The notes under the pieces: model-generated
What the model was told of the DNA's origin: nothing
What the model saw: the letters and a program-made list of their open reading frames with translations, nothing else
The model's database searches: none
In this document: positions 26,366 through 33,399 of the stretch, piece after piece
Position numbering within the stretch: position 1 is the first letter of the stretch
Layout of the letters: each line of letters begins with the position of its first letter
Made by a program: the position numbers and the translations under genes
Source: UBA4417 sp031550085
GTDB lineage: Bacteria; Bacteroidota; Bacteroidia; Bacteroidales; UBA4417
Length of the DNA: 64,000 nt
Direction: 5' to 3'
NCBI GenBank assembly: GCA_031550085.1
Contig: JAVBOY010000015.1
Coordinates: 58,918-122,917, forward strand

Positions 26366-27328
26366 TTACTTCTTTTTTACCGTTTTTTTCACAAATTCCG
26401 CCACATCAAAGGCAACTTTTCCATTGATGGGAATGTCCGGGGACGTGTAGGAGGGCATCTGTTTTGCCATATCCTTACTCACACAATCTTTTAAGACATG
26501 ATTCATACCTTCCAGAATCTTCAATACGGATGCCGGATTGGCCTCGTGCAACCGATTGGCATCGTCCTCGCTCACCTGGATATCGGATGTCCCCTGAATA
26601 ATCAAAACCGGAATTGTTAAAGATGCAATTTCTTGGGCAGGATCATACCTGAACCAAGAAATCATGTAGGGCTGCACACTGTTTCGAAACAAGGCTTCAA
26701 AACCAAAAGGTACTTTTTCACATAATTTTCCGGCTTTGAGGCTATCGATGATGGGGAAAGCTATATTTTTAACCGGATCGGGTTGGGAAGCCAGTTGCTT
26801 TTTCAAAATTTCATCGGCAGGAAATCCCGCCCCTTCCAACGAAACAAAGCCAGACACGGCAGTATTGTCCCGGCAGGCAATCATGCCGATCAACGAACCT
26901 TCGCTATGGCCTGCAACAACCACTTCTGAGAACCGCTGATCAGCATGCAACTGCGCAATCCAGTCTTTCGCATCGTTCACATAATCCTCAAAACGTAAAT
27001 CGGCCTCCGATCTTCCGGCAGCTTCACTGGATGCAATGCCGCGTTTGTCATAACGGAGTGTTGCAATACCTTCAGCACAAAGATTTTCGGCAAGCATTTT
27101 CAACGAATTGTTTTTCATTTGGGGATTGTTTCCATCCATATCGGTTGGGCCCGATCCCGCAATTAGCAAGACTACCGGACAAAGAGCACCGGAATGTTCC
27201 GGCAAACGTATTTTCCCGTGAATAACGCCCGTTGCCGTTTGCAAGGTAACCGGAACTTCATGCGGATCCTGTGCTCCTGCTGTTAACAGCAGCAAACACA
27301 TTGCCCATGTCAAGATTGTTGCTTTCAT
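26366..27328 (-). CDS. Exported alpha/beta hydrolase
   Basis: 320 residues from ATG (MKATILTWAM), with a signal peptide ending near AGAQ. The segment CPVVLLIAGSGPTDMDGNNP is the oxyanion loop, LRYDKRGIASSE follows, VVVAGHSEGSLIGM holds the nucleophile serine, and late acid and histidine candidates are IQGTSDIQVS and GMNHVLK. It is most likely a carboxylesterase-type serine hydrolase in the periplasm; the substrate is unknown. The frame is open for 85 further codons upstream, but only the chosen start gives an export signal, and a promoter precedes it. Confidence 0.85.
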   Translation of the reverse strand: MKATILTWAMCLLLLTAGAQDPHEVPVTLQTATGVIHGKIRLPEHSGALCPVVLLIAGSGPTDMDGNNPQMKNNSLKMLAENLCAEGIATLRYDKRGIASSEAAGRSEADLRFEDYVNDAKDWIAQLHADQRFSEVVVAGHSEGSLIGMIACRDNTAVSGFVSLEGAGFPADEILKKQLASQPDPVKNIAFPIIDSLKAGKLCEKVPFGFEALFRNSVQPYMISWFRYDPAQEIASLTIPVLIIQGTSDIQVSEDDANRLHEANPASVLKILEGMNHVLKDCVSKDMAKQMPSYTSPDIPINGKVAFDVAEFVKKTVKKK

Positions 27329-27336
27329 CATTATAT

Positions 27337-27370
27337 CAAAATTTAGCATTGGAAAAACAGTTCTACCAAA
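27337..27370 (-). promoter_or_regulatory. Promoter of the alpha/beta hydrolase gene
   Basis: On the minus strand TTTG (27367-27370) and TAAATTTTG (27337-27345) are 21 bases apart; the -7 box has one extra base. Confidence 0.45.
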
Positions 27371-27835
27371 GGTTTTGCAAAGAACCAGATGATTGTAAAG
27401 CAAAAATAAGCAATTTCCGGTTTGTGTTTTCAACGACCTCTTTCGTTTTCGGCAATTTTCCTGTTTGGAGTGTTTGTATTTTACGGTGACATCCCGGTAA
27501 GGTGTTTGAAGTACTTCCCAAAAAACGATTGGGATAAAACCGGTTTCATTAGTATCAATAAATAAACAATGGCCGCGGTTCATTTGGGATCAATCTTAGA
27601 CAAAATAATACCGGGGAAACAAAATTGCGTTTTGCGGGTTATTTTATGAAAATCATGCCGTTTTTCAGTTTGATTTTTTTGGTATTTCACAGTAAAATCC
27701 CCTTTGAAAAACTATTTTTTGATCTTTTTTCAACCTAAACTGAGTAAAATAGCGAACAATTGTTCATTTTTAATTGTTGATTATCAGTTAAATAAAAATT
27801 ATTTCGAAAAAATATCGAATTTTTTCATGAAAAAG
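27371..27835. other. Intergenic region without a convincing gene
   Basis: Very AT-rich. No coding signal is convincing on either strand; a short plus-strand frame is low-complexity and overlaps the tetR promoter. The only structured element is the palindrome at 27753-27766. Confidence 0.6.
27753..27766. promoter_or_regulatory. TetR operator-like palindrome, copy 1
   Basis: CGAACAATTGTTCA matches TGAACAATTGTTCA at 13 of 14 positions; the inner 12 bases are a perfect palindrome. It lies about 120 bases upstream of the tetR transcript start. Confidence 0.6.
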
Positions 27836-27867
27836 TTTGGTCAAAATAAAAAAGGACCATACTTTTG
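27836..27867 (+). promoter_or_regulatory. Promoter of the TetR regulator gene
   Basis: TTTG (27836-27839), 20 bases, TACTTTTG (27860-27867): exact Bacteroidetes consensus at ideal spacing. A degenerate operator, TGAACGTTTATTTA (10 of 14 match), follows at 27877-27890, over the expected start site. Confidence 0.7.
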
Positions 27868-27988
27868 CTGCGTGAATGAACGTTTATTTACTTCGATTGA
27901 AAATATAAAATTGACCGGAAACAAAATTTACAAATTTTAAACTACATCTATAACAAAGCGAATAGCCAACAAAACATCTGATACGATA

Positions 27989-28588
27989 ATGGCATACGAC
28001 ACCAAAGAATATATTTTGCAAAAAGCATTCGAGGTTTTCTTGACAAAAGGCTTCGACAGTACGTCCATGACGGTGCTGCAACAGGAATTTAAAATGTCGC
28101 GTGGAGCCATGTACCGTTACTTTGCCAGTAAAGATGAATTGTTTCGAGCCGTTATAGATAAATTTTTCTGGGGATTGGTTGATTTTATGCGTCCACGGGT
28201 CGAAAAAGGAGCAGGGCTGCCGGAACTTATTGAAGCCAGATGCCAAAGCATGGAGAATCTGGTTATGTATCTGAATAAGATAGAAGGTATTGACATGGTT
28301 TTCTTGAACTATACCGCCTTAATTATTCAGGCTGCGAAACATTATCCCGGATTTTTTGAAAAATGGGAAATCAATAAAGTTTCCGAAGTGAAACAGTGGG
28401 AAACGGCGGTTCAGAATAGCATTGACAAGGGTGAAGTGCGTAGCGATGTAGACGTAAAAATGATGGCACGAATTTTCTCAAAAGCACTGTTTGACGACAA
28501 TGACACAACGCCTATGAAAAGCTTTTCAAGCGTAGCAAAACTAACTAAAAAAATGATGAATTACGTTTATTCATTAATCCAGGTATAA
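27989..28588 (+). CDS. TetR/AcrR family transcriptional regulator
   Basis: 199 residues. The N-terminal helix-turn-helix is complete: ILQKAFEVFLTKGFDSTSMTVLQQEFKMSRGAMYRYFASKDELFRAVIDKF (about residues 9-58, quoted here in parts as KGFDSTSMT and YRYFASKDELF). The C-terminal ligand domain is helical and not assigned. Near-identical palindromes lie before this gene, twice immediately after it, and before the beta-barrel gene near 36.7 kb. This suggests that the protein represses itself and the downstream envelope/efflux genes. Binding is inferred, not shown. Confidence 0.9.
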   Translation: MAYDTKEYILQKAFEVFLTKGFDSTSMTVLQQEFKMSRGAMYRYFASKDELFRAVIDKFFWGLVDFMRPRVEKGAGLPELIEARCQSMENLVMYLNKIEGIDMVFLNYTALIIQAAKHYPGFFEKWEINKVSEVKQWETAVQNSIDKGEVRSDVDVKMMARIFSKALFDDNDTTPMKSFSSVAKLTKKMMNYVYSLIQV

Positions 28589-28591
28589 TCG

Positions 28592-28628
28592 ATTTTTTTT
28601 ATTTCGCAAGTGAACAATTGTTCAAAAA
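28592..28628 (+). repeat. 37-bp direct repeat carrying the operator, copy A
   Basis: Identical over 37 bases to 28706-28742. Each copy contains a T tract, ATTTCGCAAG and the perfect 14-bp palindrome TGAACAATTGTTCA (28611-28624). TATTTCG just before it resembles a -7 box, so the unit may be a duplicated promoter-operator. Confidence 0.85.
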
Positions 28629-28705
28629 GAATTACAAATCAAAATATGATGGGAACCCTCCTGCAATACAATGGTCGAAAAAACGAGGGAAATCTTAACT
28701 AAAAC

Positions 28706-28742
28706 ATTTTTTTTATTTCGCAAGTGAACAATTGTTCAAAAA
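28706..28742 (+). repeat. 37-bp direct repeat carrying the operator, copy B
   Basis: Second identical copy, 114 bases after the first; the palindrome lies at 28725-28738, about 45 bases before the metallophosphoesterase start. The 77 bases between the copies show no gene. Confidence 0.85.
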
Positions 28743-28784
28743 TCAAAATAATTTCATAAAATTTTTAAAATCAATTATACGCAA

Positions 28785-29639
28785 ATGCCTTTATTTTCGC
28801 TGACAACTGGGAAGACTTATCGTTCACAAAACATAAGAAAAAGGCAATTACTGCTTCTGGTAGCTGTTGTGTTTCTTAGCGGATGCAAAGATGTGTTTGA
28901 AATGCATCCTTATGACGGGCGCGTTACGGGCGAGTGTGGAATGAACGATAAAAACATTGAAAAGATAGAACAAGCCTGCTCGAATAAAACAACCCTCCGC
29001 TTTATCATGATGGGCGATTCACAAGATGCTTACGATGAGTTGGAAGATTTTGTAAACGCCGTAAATCAACGGGATGATATTGATTTTGTCATTCATGGGG
29101 GCGATATCTCCGACTATGGACTTACGAAAGAGTTTGAATGGGGGCGCGATATGATGAATAAGCTTAAAGTTCCCTATGTCGTCAACATCGGCAACCATGA
29201 TTGTGTCGCAACCGGAAAACATGTGTTCCAGAAAATATTCGGTACGGAGAATTTTTCCTTTGTAGCCGGTAATGTAAAATTTATTTGCCTGAATACCAAT
29301 GCAATTGAATATGACTACTCGAACCCCATCCCCGATTTTGCTTTTATCGAATCGCAACGCAACGACCCGGAAAGCGGATATGAAAAAACCGTCTTCGTGA
29401 TGCATGCACCGCCTTACAACGAACAATTTAATAATAATGTAACCCGCTTGTTTTTGAAGACCCTTGAAGACTTTCCGAAAGTACAATTTTGCCTGAATGC
29501 ACACAGGCATCGTATTTCAGTCGACGACTATGGAAATGGGCTGCTATTTTACGGCTGCGCCAGTATGAAAGACCGCAACTACCTTTTATTCACCATAACC
29601 CCTGATGATCAGTATACCTATGAAGCAGTGGGCTATTAA
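28785..29639 (+). CDS. Calcineurin-like metallophosphoesterase lipoprotein
   Basis: 284 residues. A long basic N-terminus leads into a hydrophobic stretch with lipobox LSGC (Cys33), so it is probably anchored in the outer or inner membrane facing the periplasm. Metal-site motifs follow in order: MMGDSQD, HGGDISDYG, NIGNHDC, MHAPPYNE and NAHRHR. The last replaces the glycine of the usual GHxH. Substrate unknown. It begins directly after the duplicated operator and overlaps the next gene, so the pair is likely controlled by the TetR protein. Confidence 0.85.
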   Translation: MPLFSLTTGKTYRSQNIRKRQLLLLVAVVFLSGCKDVFEMHPYDGRVTGECGMNDKNIEKIEQACSNKTTLRFIMMGDSQDAYDELEDFVNAVNQRDDIDFVIHGGDISDYGLTKEFEWGRDMMNKLKVPYVVNIGNHDCVATGKHVFQKIFGTENFSFVAGNVKFICLNTNAIEYDYSNPIPDFAFIESQRNDPESGYEKTVFVMHAPPYNEQFNNNVTRLFLKTLEDFPKVQFCLNAHRHRISVDDYGNGLLFYGCASMKDRNYLLFTITPDDQYTYEAVGY

Positions 29640-30261
29640 AATTCTCGGATTATTCATGCTATCTGTTTTTTCCTTGACTGTGGCAGCACAAGATACGAAA
29701 TACGAGAAACGGATTGAAAACCGCAAAGAAAGGTGGAACAAGCTAATCCCCAGGTACAGCAAAGTGCAGTTTGCCGGTTCCATGGGATTGATCTCTGCCG
29801 GAAGTGGGTGGAGTTATGGAAAAAATGATTGCTGGGAAACCGATTTCTTGATTGGCTATGTTCCCAAGTACTCAACCAACGAAGGACATTTGACTTTAAC
29901 CTTAAAACAAAATTTTATACCGCAAAGCATTGTGCTGAAAAGAAACGGCTTTTTTTTGGAACCCTTCACAAGCGGATTGTATTTAAATGCCATATTCGGA
30001 GAGCATTTCTGGAGCAAACAGCCCGAGCGTTACCCAACCGGATATTATGGTTTTACGAGCAAATTCCGGTTTAACATTTGCATCGGCCAACGCATCGGAT
30101 ATGTCATTCCTGAAGAAAAAAGGCATTTTGCTAAATCCTACTCGGTTTTCTACGAAATAAGCACTTGCGACCTTTATCTTATTGAGGCGGCCAATAACCG
30201 GTCGCTTCCTGTGACAAACTTTTTGCACTTATCCTTAGGCCTGAAAATACAGCTATTCTAA
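29605..30261 (+). CDS. Small exported envelope protein of unknown family
   Basis: 218 residues, not recognised. A signal peptide ends near VAAQ (about residue 29, or 24 if the internal ATG at 29620 is used), then a charged stretch KYEKRIENRKERWNKLIPRYSKVQF. The rest alternates hydrophobic and polar residues with many aromatics and ends FLHLSLGLKIQLF, compatible with an outer-membrane barrel of 8-10 strands. It overlaps the metallophosphoesterase gene by 35 bases (20 with the internal start), which implies coupled translation and shared regulation. Confidence 0.7.
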   Translation: MISIPMKQWAIKILGLFMLSVFSLTVAAQDTKYEKRIENRKERWNKLIPRYSKVQFAGSMGLISAGSGWSYGKNDCWETDFLIGYVPKYSTNEGHLTLTLKQNFIPQSIVLKRNGFFLEPFTSGLYLNAIFGEHFWSKQPERYPTGYYGFTSKFRFNICIGQRIGYVIPEEKRHFAKSYSVFYEISTCDLYLIEAANNRSLPVTNFLHLSLGLKIQLF

Positions 30262-30324
30262 ATCATTTACTGAAACATTAACGGTTTAAAGAAATTTATT
30301 AATATAAAAGTCACGGATACATTT

Positions 30325-30338
30325 TGAACAAATGCTAT
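30325..30338. promoter_or_regulatory. Possible TetR half-site before tolC
   Basis: TGAACAAATGCTAT keeps the left half of the operator exactly but not the right (10 of 14 match). It lies about 90 bases before the tolC-like start. It could be chance. Confidence 0.25.
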
Positions 30339-30425
30339 AAAAAAATTATCATACAAAATAACGGATCTATTAACCTTTTCCGGAAGAAAAACGAATCAAT
30401 AAAATAGCCTCATCAAGTAAAATCT

Positions 30426-31778
30426 ATGAAATCAACCATTTTATCCACCGCTCTTGTTTTACTCAGCATGCCGATGCTTTGGGCGCAAACCGGCAAAGTT
30501 ACCAACTTGTCGCTCAACCAATGCGTACAAACAGCCATTGAAAAAAACATCAACGTACAAAATGCGCGCATCGAACAAGAAAAAAGCGGTTACAAAATTT
30601 CGGAAACCCGGGCAGCCTTGTTACCTAAAGTCAGTATCAGCGGAAGCTTTCAGGACAACCTGAAATTACCCACCACCATGCTTCCGGGTATTATTATCGG
30701 AGAACCGACGGACATTCCCGTGCAAATGGGCTCTGTTTACAGTACCACCGCCGCCGCAACGGTAAATCAGGTTTTATTCAGTCAAACGGCCATAAGTGCA
30801 CTGCGCCTCTCGCAAAAAGCACAAACACTGAGTGGACTGGCCGTTGAAAAAGCCAGCGAAGAATTGGCAACCGAAGTGTCAAAGCTTTACTTTATTGCCC
30901 TGACCACCTCGGAACAAGTAAAACTGGTCAACGAAAACATCAGCCGCATCCAACATCAGCGCGATATTACCAAGTTATTGGTCGATAACGGCATGGGTAA
31001 AAAAGTGGATTACGACCGTATCAATGTGAATCTGGAAAATCTTTACACCCAACTGAGTAATACGCAAGCCGCTTACGAACAGCAACTGAACATGATCAAA
31101 TACATGCTGGATATTCCCCTTCGCGATAGCATTGTGTTAACCGGCAATGCCGAAAGTCCCCTGGTACAACAAGTGGTGGGAGAGAAAAACGATTTTTCGG
31201 AACATATTGATATCCGCATGATGGAATCGCAAAAAGAAATCAACGTATTGAATCAGAAAGTAATTAACAGCGGGTACCTCCCCACGCTTGCATTTACGGG
31301 ACAATATATGTACCAGGGGATGCGAAATGATTTCGGAAACTACTTCAAGGAATCGCCCGAGAACAAATGGTTCAATTCGGCATCCATCGGTTTGAACTTA
31401 TCGATTCCCATTTTCGACGGATTCGAAAAACGGTCGAAACTGCGTCAAACTCAACTGGATCACCGGAAAACGGTCGCCAACATCGAAGATACACAGGAAT
31501 CCTTCCGCGTTAATTACCTGAATGCGGCAAACAACTACAAAAACAACCAAAATAATGTAACACGCCAAAAACAAAACATCGAACTGGCAGAAAACGTATA
31601 TGCCGAAACATCGCTGAAATACCGCGAAGGCCTGGCATCCATGAGCGACCTGTTGCAAGACGAAATGGGCCTGAGCAATGCGCAAGCAGGTTATCTGAAT
31701 GCACTTTATAATTTCAAAGAAGCTGAATTAAAAATCATGTCCCTCAACGGACAAATTAAATCCCTCATGAAGAATTAA
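30426..31778 (+). CDS. TolC-family outer-membrane efflux protein
   Basis: 450 residues. The signal peptide ends near LWAQ. Two TolC repeats are visible: LSLNQCVQTAIEKNINVQNARIEQEKS at the N-terminus with SEELATEVSKLYFIALTTSEQVKL, and the second half with GLNLSIPIFDGFEKRSKLRQ, followed by KYREGLASMSDLLQDEMGLSNAQAGYLNALYNFKEAEL, the usual end of the second helical hairpin. It forms the outer-membrane channel of the tripartite pump with the two following pump genes. Confidence 0.93.
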   Translation: MKSTILSTALVLLSMPMLWAQTGKVTNLSLNQCVQTAIEKNINVQNARIEQEKSGYKISETRAALLPKVSISGSFQDNLKLPTTMLPGIIIGEPTDIPVQMGSVYSTTAAATVNQVLFSQTAISALRLSQKAQTLSGLAVEKASEELATEVSKLYFIALTTSEQVKLVNENISRIQHQRDITKLLVDNGMGKKVDYDRINVNLENLYTQLSNTQAAYEQQLNMIKYMLDIPLRDSIVLTGNAESPLVQQVVGEKNDFSEHIDIRMMESQKEINVLNQKVINSGYLPTLAFTGQYMYQGMRNDFGNYFKESPENKWFNSASIGLNLSIPIFDGFEKRSKLRQTQLDHRKTVANIEDTQESFRVNYLNAANNYKNNQNNVTRQKQNIELAENVYAETSLKYREGLASMSDLLQDEMGLSNAQAGYLNALYNFKEAELKIMSLNGQIKSLMKN

Positions 31779-31889
31779 AGATGAAGCAGTTTCAATAAAA
31801 AATTCATAATTCGGCATTTATCATTTAAAACACGCATTATTTAAAAATCCATTTTTAATTTTCCTCTTTTAATTCTTAATTTAAAAAAA

Positions 31890-32951
31890 ATGAAACGTAA
31901 CACCGTAATAACCACCGTGGTTTTGATTGCCTTGTTTGGCGCCATCATCTTTACTTTGGCAAAGAACAAAAAAGAAGTCGAAAGTCAAAAGCAACTGAAA
32001 ACCGATGTTTCGGAAATCGCGACAACCACTGCATTGGCAGAGATGAAAGAAACAAATAGTATCCTGAATCTGGTGGGTACAGCCATGCCCGATAAAGAAG
32101 TAACTGTGGCCTCAGAATCGGCAGGAAAAATTGTACAGCTCAATTTTAAAATCGGTGATTTTGTGAACAAGGGAACTGTGTTGGCAAAAATTGACGACAC
32201 CTATAAGCGTTTGTCTCTCGAAAATGCCCAGTTAAACTACAACAAATACAAAGAAGATTACGAGCGTTTCCAGGTGTTACGCAAAGGCGACGCCGTATCG
32301 GAAACCCAATTGCGCGATATGAAAGTAGCTTACGAAAATGCAAGCATCCAATTGGAAAATGCTAAAAAACAATTGGAAGACACCAAAGTAGTGGCTCCTT
32401 TCAGCGGGTTTATTACTTCGAAAAACACGGAACTGGGCGCTTATGTCAATGTAAACACAGCCATCGCCGGAATAGCTGACATTGCCCAGTTGAAGGTAAC
32501 GTTGGCCGTTTCGGAATCAAATGCTTATCTGCTCCGCGCCGGACAACAGGTAAATGTTCGCACCGATGTTTATCCGGGTGTCGTTTACAAAGGAACTATT
32601 GCCAATATCAGCCCCAAAGGAAGCAGTGCACATACCTATCCGATCGAAATTATGATTGCCAACAACGCCAAAAATCCGTTAAAGGCCGGAACCTATCTCA
32701 ATGTCGAAGTAAACACCGGAAAAACCGGAAAAGCGTTGATGATTCCGCGCGATGCCATTGTGAGCACCGTAAAAGATCCTTCCGTGTATGTGGTAAATAA
32801 CGGGATTGCCCATTTATCGAAAATCACCACAGGACAAGATTATAATTCCTACTTAGAAGTAACAAGCGGATTAAAGGAGGGCGACCAAGTGGTAACCAGC
32901 GGCCAAATTAACCTGGCCGACGGAGCAAAAGTTTCAATAATTAAAAATTGA
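31890..32951 (+). CDS. RND efflux periplasmic adaptor (membrane fusion protein)
   Basis: 353 residues. An N-terminal transmembrane anchor (VITTVVLIALFGAIIFTLA) replaces the usual lipobox. The lipoyl-like and hairpin parts follow (ESAGKIVQLNFKIGDFVNKGTVLAKIDD; LENAQLNYNKYKEDYERFQVLRKGDAVSE; KVVAPFSGFITSKNTELGAYVN), then the beta-barrel domain and the C-terminal SGLKEGDQVVTSGQINLADGAKV. It joins the TolC-like channel to the RND transporter. Its stop codon lies inside a 13-base sequence repeated in inverted form beyond the four-helix-bundle gene. Confidence 0.93.
   Translation: MKRNTVITTVVLIALFGAIIFTLAKNKKEVESQKQLKTDVSEIATTTALAEMKETNSILNLVGTAMPDKEVTVASESAGKIVQLNFKIGDFVNKGTVLAKIDDTYKRLSLENAQLNYNKYKEDYERFQVLRKGDAVSETQLRDMKVAYENASIQLENAKKQLEDTKVVAPFSGFITSKNTELGAYVNVNTAIAGIADIAQLKVTLAVSESNAYLLRAGQQVNVRTDVYPGVVYKGTIANISPKGSSAHTYPIEIMIANNAKNPLKAGTYLNVEVNTGKTGKALMIPRDAIVSTVKDPSVYVVNNGIAHLSKITTGQDYNSYLEVTSGLKEGDQVVTSGQINLADGAKVSIIKN
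32939..32951 (+). repeat. 13-bp inverted repeat flanking the four-helix gene, left
   Basis: AATTAAAAATTGA, exact reverse complement of 33366-33378. It overlaps the adaptor stop codon. Being AT-rich, chance is not excluded. Confidence 0.5.
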
Positions 32952-32968
32952 AAATGGAGAATTGAAAA

Positions 32969-33325
32969 TTATTTGTTCAACGACTTTTTTGTAGTCTTAA
33001 CAATACTCGCAAGTAAGCGAATCAATTCACCACAATCGTTATGCAAAGAATCAAATTTATTCACAGGTAAATAGCAACTATCTTTTAAAAGCATCAACCA
33101 GTATTGTGTTTCATTAGCTTCTTTTAGCGCAACGTTCATTTTGTTCAGGAAATCCGCTCTTGATTGTGCATGAGCAGCTTCCCTAACCAAAGCACCGATA
33201 GAAGTTCCGCTTCGCATTGCTTGCTTTGATAGTATAAACTCTTTTTTTTCTGTACATAACCATTTATAGAGTTCAACGATATGCAAAGCAAAATTGTAGG
33301 CCTTAGGCTCTAATATAGTATCCAT
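32969..33325 (-). CDS. Four-helix-bundle protein (23S rRNA intervening-sequence protein family)
   Basis: 118 residues with the family pattern: YNFALHIVELYKWLC, LSKQAMRSGTSIGALVREAAHAQSRADFLNKMNVALKEANETQYWLMLLKDS, and a C-terminal helix. These proteins are known as the products of intervening sequences in 23S rRNA and as free genes in many Bacteroidetes; their function is not established. It sits antisense between the adaptor and RND transporter genes and interrupts what would otherwise be one operon. TAAATTTG at 33348-33355 on its own strand is a plausible -7 box. Confidence 0.88.
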   Translation of the reverse strand: MDTILEPKAYNFALHIVELYKWLCTEKKEFILSKQAMRSGTSIGALVREAAHAQSRADFLNKMNVALKEANETQYWLMLLKDSCYLPVNKFDSLHNDCGELIRLLASIVKTTKKSLNK

Positions 33326-33365
33326 GACGGGATTTAAAAATAATCTACAAATTTATAAATAGTTC

Positions 33366-33378
33366 TCAATTTTTAATT
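33366..33378 (+). repeat. 13-bp inverted repeat flanking the four-helix gene, right
   Basis: TCAATTTTTAATT, reverse complement of 32939-32951. A similar AT-rich leader precedes the adaptor gene near 31850, so this arm may belong to the pump operon rather than to an insertion. Confidence 0.45.
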
Positions 33379-33399
33379 TTCAACTTTCAATTTAAAGAA

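Noticed and set aside
27704..27940. Open frame of 78 codons upstream of tetR
   Set aside because: Low-complexity Phe/Lys/Asn/Ile composition in very AT-rich DNA, and it runs through the operator and the consensus tetR promoter. No protein features.
31780..31889. Regulatory repeat before the adaptor gene
   Set aside because: The AT-rich tract resembles the leader of the RND gene loosely, but composition alone explains most of the match and no palindrome of the TetR type is present.
32969..33325. 23S rRNA intervening sequence
   Set aside because: The gene is of the family found in rRNA intervening sequences, but no rRNA sequence is present on either side.
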